25,053 nucleotides of DNA from CAZAPG01 sp964486935 (GTDB taxonomy: Bacteria; Chloroflexota; Anaerolineae; 4572-78; J111), in contig CAZAPG010000073.1 of the NCBI GenBank assembly GCA_964486935.1, forward strand, positions 1 to 25,053. Direction: 5' to 3'. The notes beneath the pieces were generated by a model. That model searched no databases, had not been told where the DNA came from, and worked only from the letters and a program-made list of their open reading frames with translations. Positions 23,601-25,053 of the stretch are shown one piece after another (position 1 is the first letter of the stretch; each line of letters opens with the position of its first letter). The position numbers and the translations under genes are program-made.

Positions 23601-24928
23601 GCGAAAAACAGAGTGGCCCTCACCCCCGTCGCTCCGCGACTCCCCCTCTCCCGAATCGGGAGAGGGGGTTGGGGGGAGAGGGCTTCAAACCCACCGAACT
23701 GGGCGACCTCCCCGCCGAGTGGAACGTGGTGCGGCTAACCGAGGCCGTCAATTTTTCCAAAAAGCCTCGAAACTTGAACTTGACCAACTATGATGTTATT
23801 CCATTTATTCCGATGGAGTTAGTACCAGATAATGGTACATTTATCAAAGATTATGAACCCAAGACAAGAGTTAGCAGTGGGACTTATTGTGAAAAGGGTG
23901 ATATTTTACTCGCCAAAATCACTCCCTCTTTTGAAAATGGCAAGCAAGGAATAGTCGGGGGACTTCCTTTAGATTTTGCCTACGCAACCACAGAGGTTTA
24001 TCCATTAAAAGCGAAACTAGATAAACTTGACCAGATGTTTTTGTTTCACTTCCTAAAATTACCCTATGTGCGAGTGGATATTGCGGGAAAAATGGAAGGC
24101 ACTACGGGCCGCCAACGCATCCCCAAGTCTGTTGTAGAAAACTACCCCATCCCCCTCCCGCCCCTCGATGAGCAGCGCCGGATTGCCCACGTGCTCAACA
24201 CGGTGCAGCAGGCCATTGCCGCCCAGGATGACCTCATCGCGGCGGCGCAAGAGGTCAAGCGGTCGCTGATGCGGCGGTTGTTCACCTACGGTCCCGGCCC
24301 GGAACCGGCTCCCACCAAAGAGACCGAAATCGGAGAAGTGCCGGAGCATTGGGAGGTGGTGCAGTTGGGAGAAATTGCTGAAATTCAAAGTGGTGGAACA
24401 CCCTCACGGAAGAAATCGGAATATTGGAATGGAGATATTCCCTGGGTGAAAACAGGTGAAATTGCATATAAACCCATTATGAGTGCCGAAGAAAAAATAA
24501 CAGAGTTGGGTCTCAAAAACTCCTCTGCTCGTCTTTTCCCAAAAGGCACATTGTTAATGGCAATGTATGGGCAGGGTGTGACAAGGGGGCGTGTAGCAAT
24601 TTTAGGAATTGATGCCACAATCAACCAGGCTTGTGCAGCCATAACTCCTAATGGGGATGTCATGACAGATTTCCTCTATCATCTATTCGTCTTTAGATAT
24701 GAGGCGATTAGAAATTTAGGGCACGGAGCTAATCAAAAGAACTTGAGTGGGAGGCTAGTAAAAATTATACCTTGTCCATTACCACCTCTCCCCGAACAAC
24801 ACCAAATCGCCCACATCCTGCAAGCGGCAGATGCCAAAATCGCGGCGGAGCAGGATCGGCGGGCGGCGTTGCGGGAGCTGTTCAACAGTCTGTTGCAGGC
24901 GTTGATGACGGGCCGGCGGCGGGTGTAG
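23597..24928 (+). CDS. hsdS: type I restriction-modification specificity subunit HsdS
   Basis: A 443-residue subunit that reads the bipartite DNA target. After an unusual Pro/Arg/Gly-rich lead (residues 8-29), target recognition domain 1 begins at FKPTELGDLPAEWNVV (30-45) and runs to about 190. The central conserved helix follows (PPLDEQRRIAHVLNTVQQAI), then recognition domain 2 from TEIGEVPEHWEVVQLGEI to about 395, then the second conserved helix (LPPLPEQHQIAHILQAADAKI). This two-fold build is the family norm. The ATG overlaps the fic stop (ATGA) and has GGAGGA just upstream, supporting this start. Both recognition domains are visibly more AT-rich than the conserved helices, as expected for exchanged specificity modules. 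The target sequence cannot be predicted here. Confidence 0.94.
   Translation: MSEKQSGPHPRRSATPPLPNRERGLGGEGFKPTELGDLPAEWNVVRLTEAVNFSKKPRNLNLTNYDVIPFIPMELVPDNGTFIKDYEPKTRVSSGTYCEKGDILLAKITPSFENGKQGIVGGLPLDFAYATTEVYPLKAKLDKLDQMFLFHFLKLPYVRVDIAGKMEGTTGRQRIPKSVVENYPIPLPPLDEQRRIAHVLNTVQQAIAAQDDLIAAAQEVKRSLMRRLFTYGPGPEPAPTKETEIGEVPEHWEVVQLGEIAEIQSGGTPSRKKSEYWNGDIPWVKTGEIAYKPIMSAEEKITELGLKNSSARLFPKGTLLMAMYGQGVTRGRVAILGIDATINQACAAITPNGDVMTDFLYHLFVFRYEAIRNLGHGANQKNLSGRLVKIIPCPLPPLPEQHQIAHILQAADAKIAAEQDRRAALRELFNSLLQALMTGRRRV
23617..23686. repeat. GC-rich double-hairpin palindromic element (copy 2), inside hsdS
   Basis: GTCGC (23628-23632) with GCGAC (23636-23640), followed by CCCCCTCTCCCGA (23642-23654) with its perfect 13-base complement TCGGGAGAGGGGG (23656-23668), then GGGGGGAGAGGG. 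The same pair of stems, inverted, is found at 12811-12883. Here the element is translated in frame as HsdS residues 8 to about 29. Confidence 0.75.
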
Positions 24929-24939
24929 CGTGTAGTAGT

Positions 24940-25053
24940 AGCCGGGCGATAAATCACCCGGCTGAGGGCTGAAGGACGCTGAAGCGTCCTGGTTGGGGTT
25001 GGGGAGGGCGCTTGAGCGTCCTTGGGTTTTCAGCCTTGAGCTTAAGCTCGAGG
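24940..25053. repeat. cluster of short hairpin repeats downstream of hsdS
   Basis: Four small palindromes follow one another: AGCCGGGCGAT (24940-24950) with ATCACCCGGCT (24953-24963, one mismatch); AGGACGCT (24973-24980) with AGCGTCCT (24983-24990), perfect with a 2-base loop; GGGCGCT (25006-25012) with AGCGTCC (25015-25021), the same hairpin with one G-T pair; and the 12-base palindrome GAGCTTAAGCTC (25038-25049). No gene is seen here. It looks like an interspersed repeat cluster cut by the window edge; no T-run marks a terminator. Confidence 0.6.

Noticed and set aside
23593..23793. Alternative frame opening at 23593 just after the same ribosome site as hsdS
   Set aside because: It stops after about 66 codons, has no domain, and reads through the palindromic element and hsdS in another frame.

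Overview
The window is about 25 kb of moderately GC-rich bacterial chromosome. It has two blocks: a long run of minus-strand genes (about 124-20506), and a divergent plus-strand type I restriction-modification locus (20741-24928). No rRNA, tRNA, CRISPR array, transposase or phage gene was recognised. Multi-PAS/GAF sensor proteins, a FIST protein, an EttA-type ABC-F ATPase and short palindromic spacer repeats together suggest an environmental Chloroflexota-like bacterium (Anaerolineae/Caldilineae type). That placement is inferred from gene flavour only.

Minus strand, in transcription order (right to left). (a) A pseudo-receiver protein with six PAS domains overlaps ettA by 4 bp. (b) folD stands alone, closed by a clear intrinsic terminator. 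(c) Three tandem 189-residue carboxymuconolactone-decarboxylase-like proteins lead into a GAF/PAS histidine kinase (HK2), a receiver-plus-coiled-coil response regulator, and a ParA/MinD-like ATPase that overlaps the regulator gene by 8 bp. This looks like one signalling cassette. (d) Next come a PIG-L deacetylase with a cyclic-nucleotide-binding domain set inside the deacetylase fold, a molybdenum-cofactor-sulfurase-like PLP enzyme, and an SthA-type flavoprotein lacking both redox cysteines. (e) Last is a FIST sensor protein followed almost directly by a second histidine kinase (HK1), whose catalytic core is about 80% identical to that of HK2 and aligns without gaps.

Plus strand. hsdM, a Fic/winged-helix gene and hsdS lie in a row; no hsdR is inside the window. 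hsdM ends in a well-formed Shine-Dalgarno and overlapping ATG that open only a 19-codon reading frame. That frame runs into an AT-rich, palindrome-bearing promoter ahead of fic, so fic looks like an insertion into an older hsdM-hsdS junction. hsdS carries an in-frame palindromic repeat near its start; a relative of this repeat, in opposite orientation, lies between two of the decarboxylase-like genes.

The points most worth a second look are the nested PIG-L/cNMP protein, the decarboxylase triplet feeding a kinase-regulator-ParA cassette, the pseudo-receiver/6xPAS protein coupled to ettA, and the rebuilt hsdM-fic-hsdS junctions. No complete new system can be proven from sequence alone.
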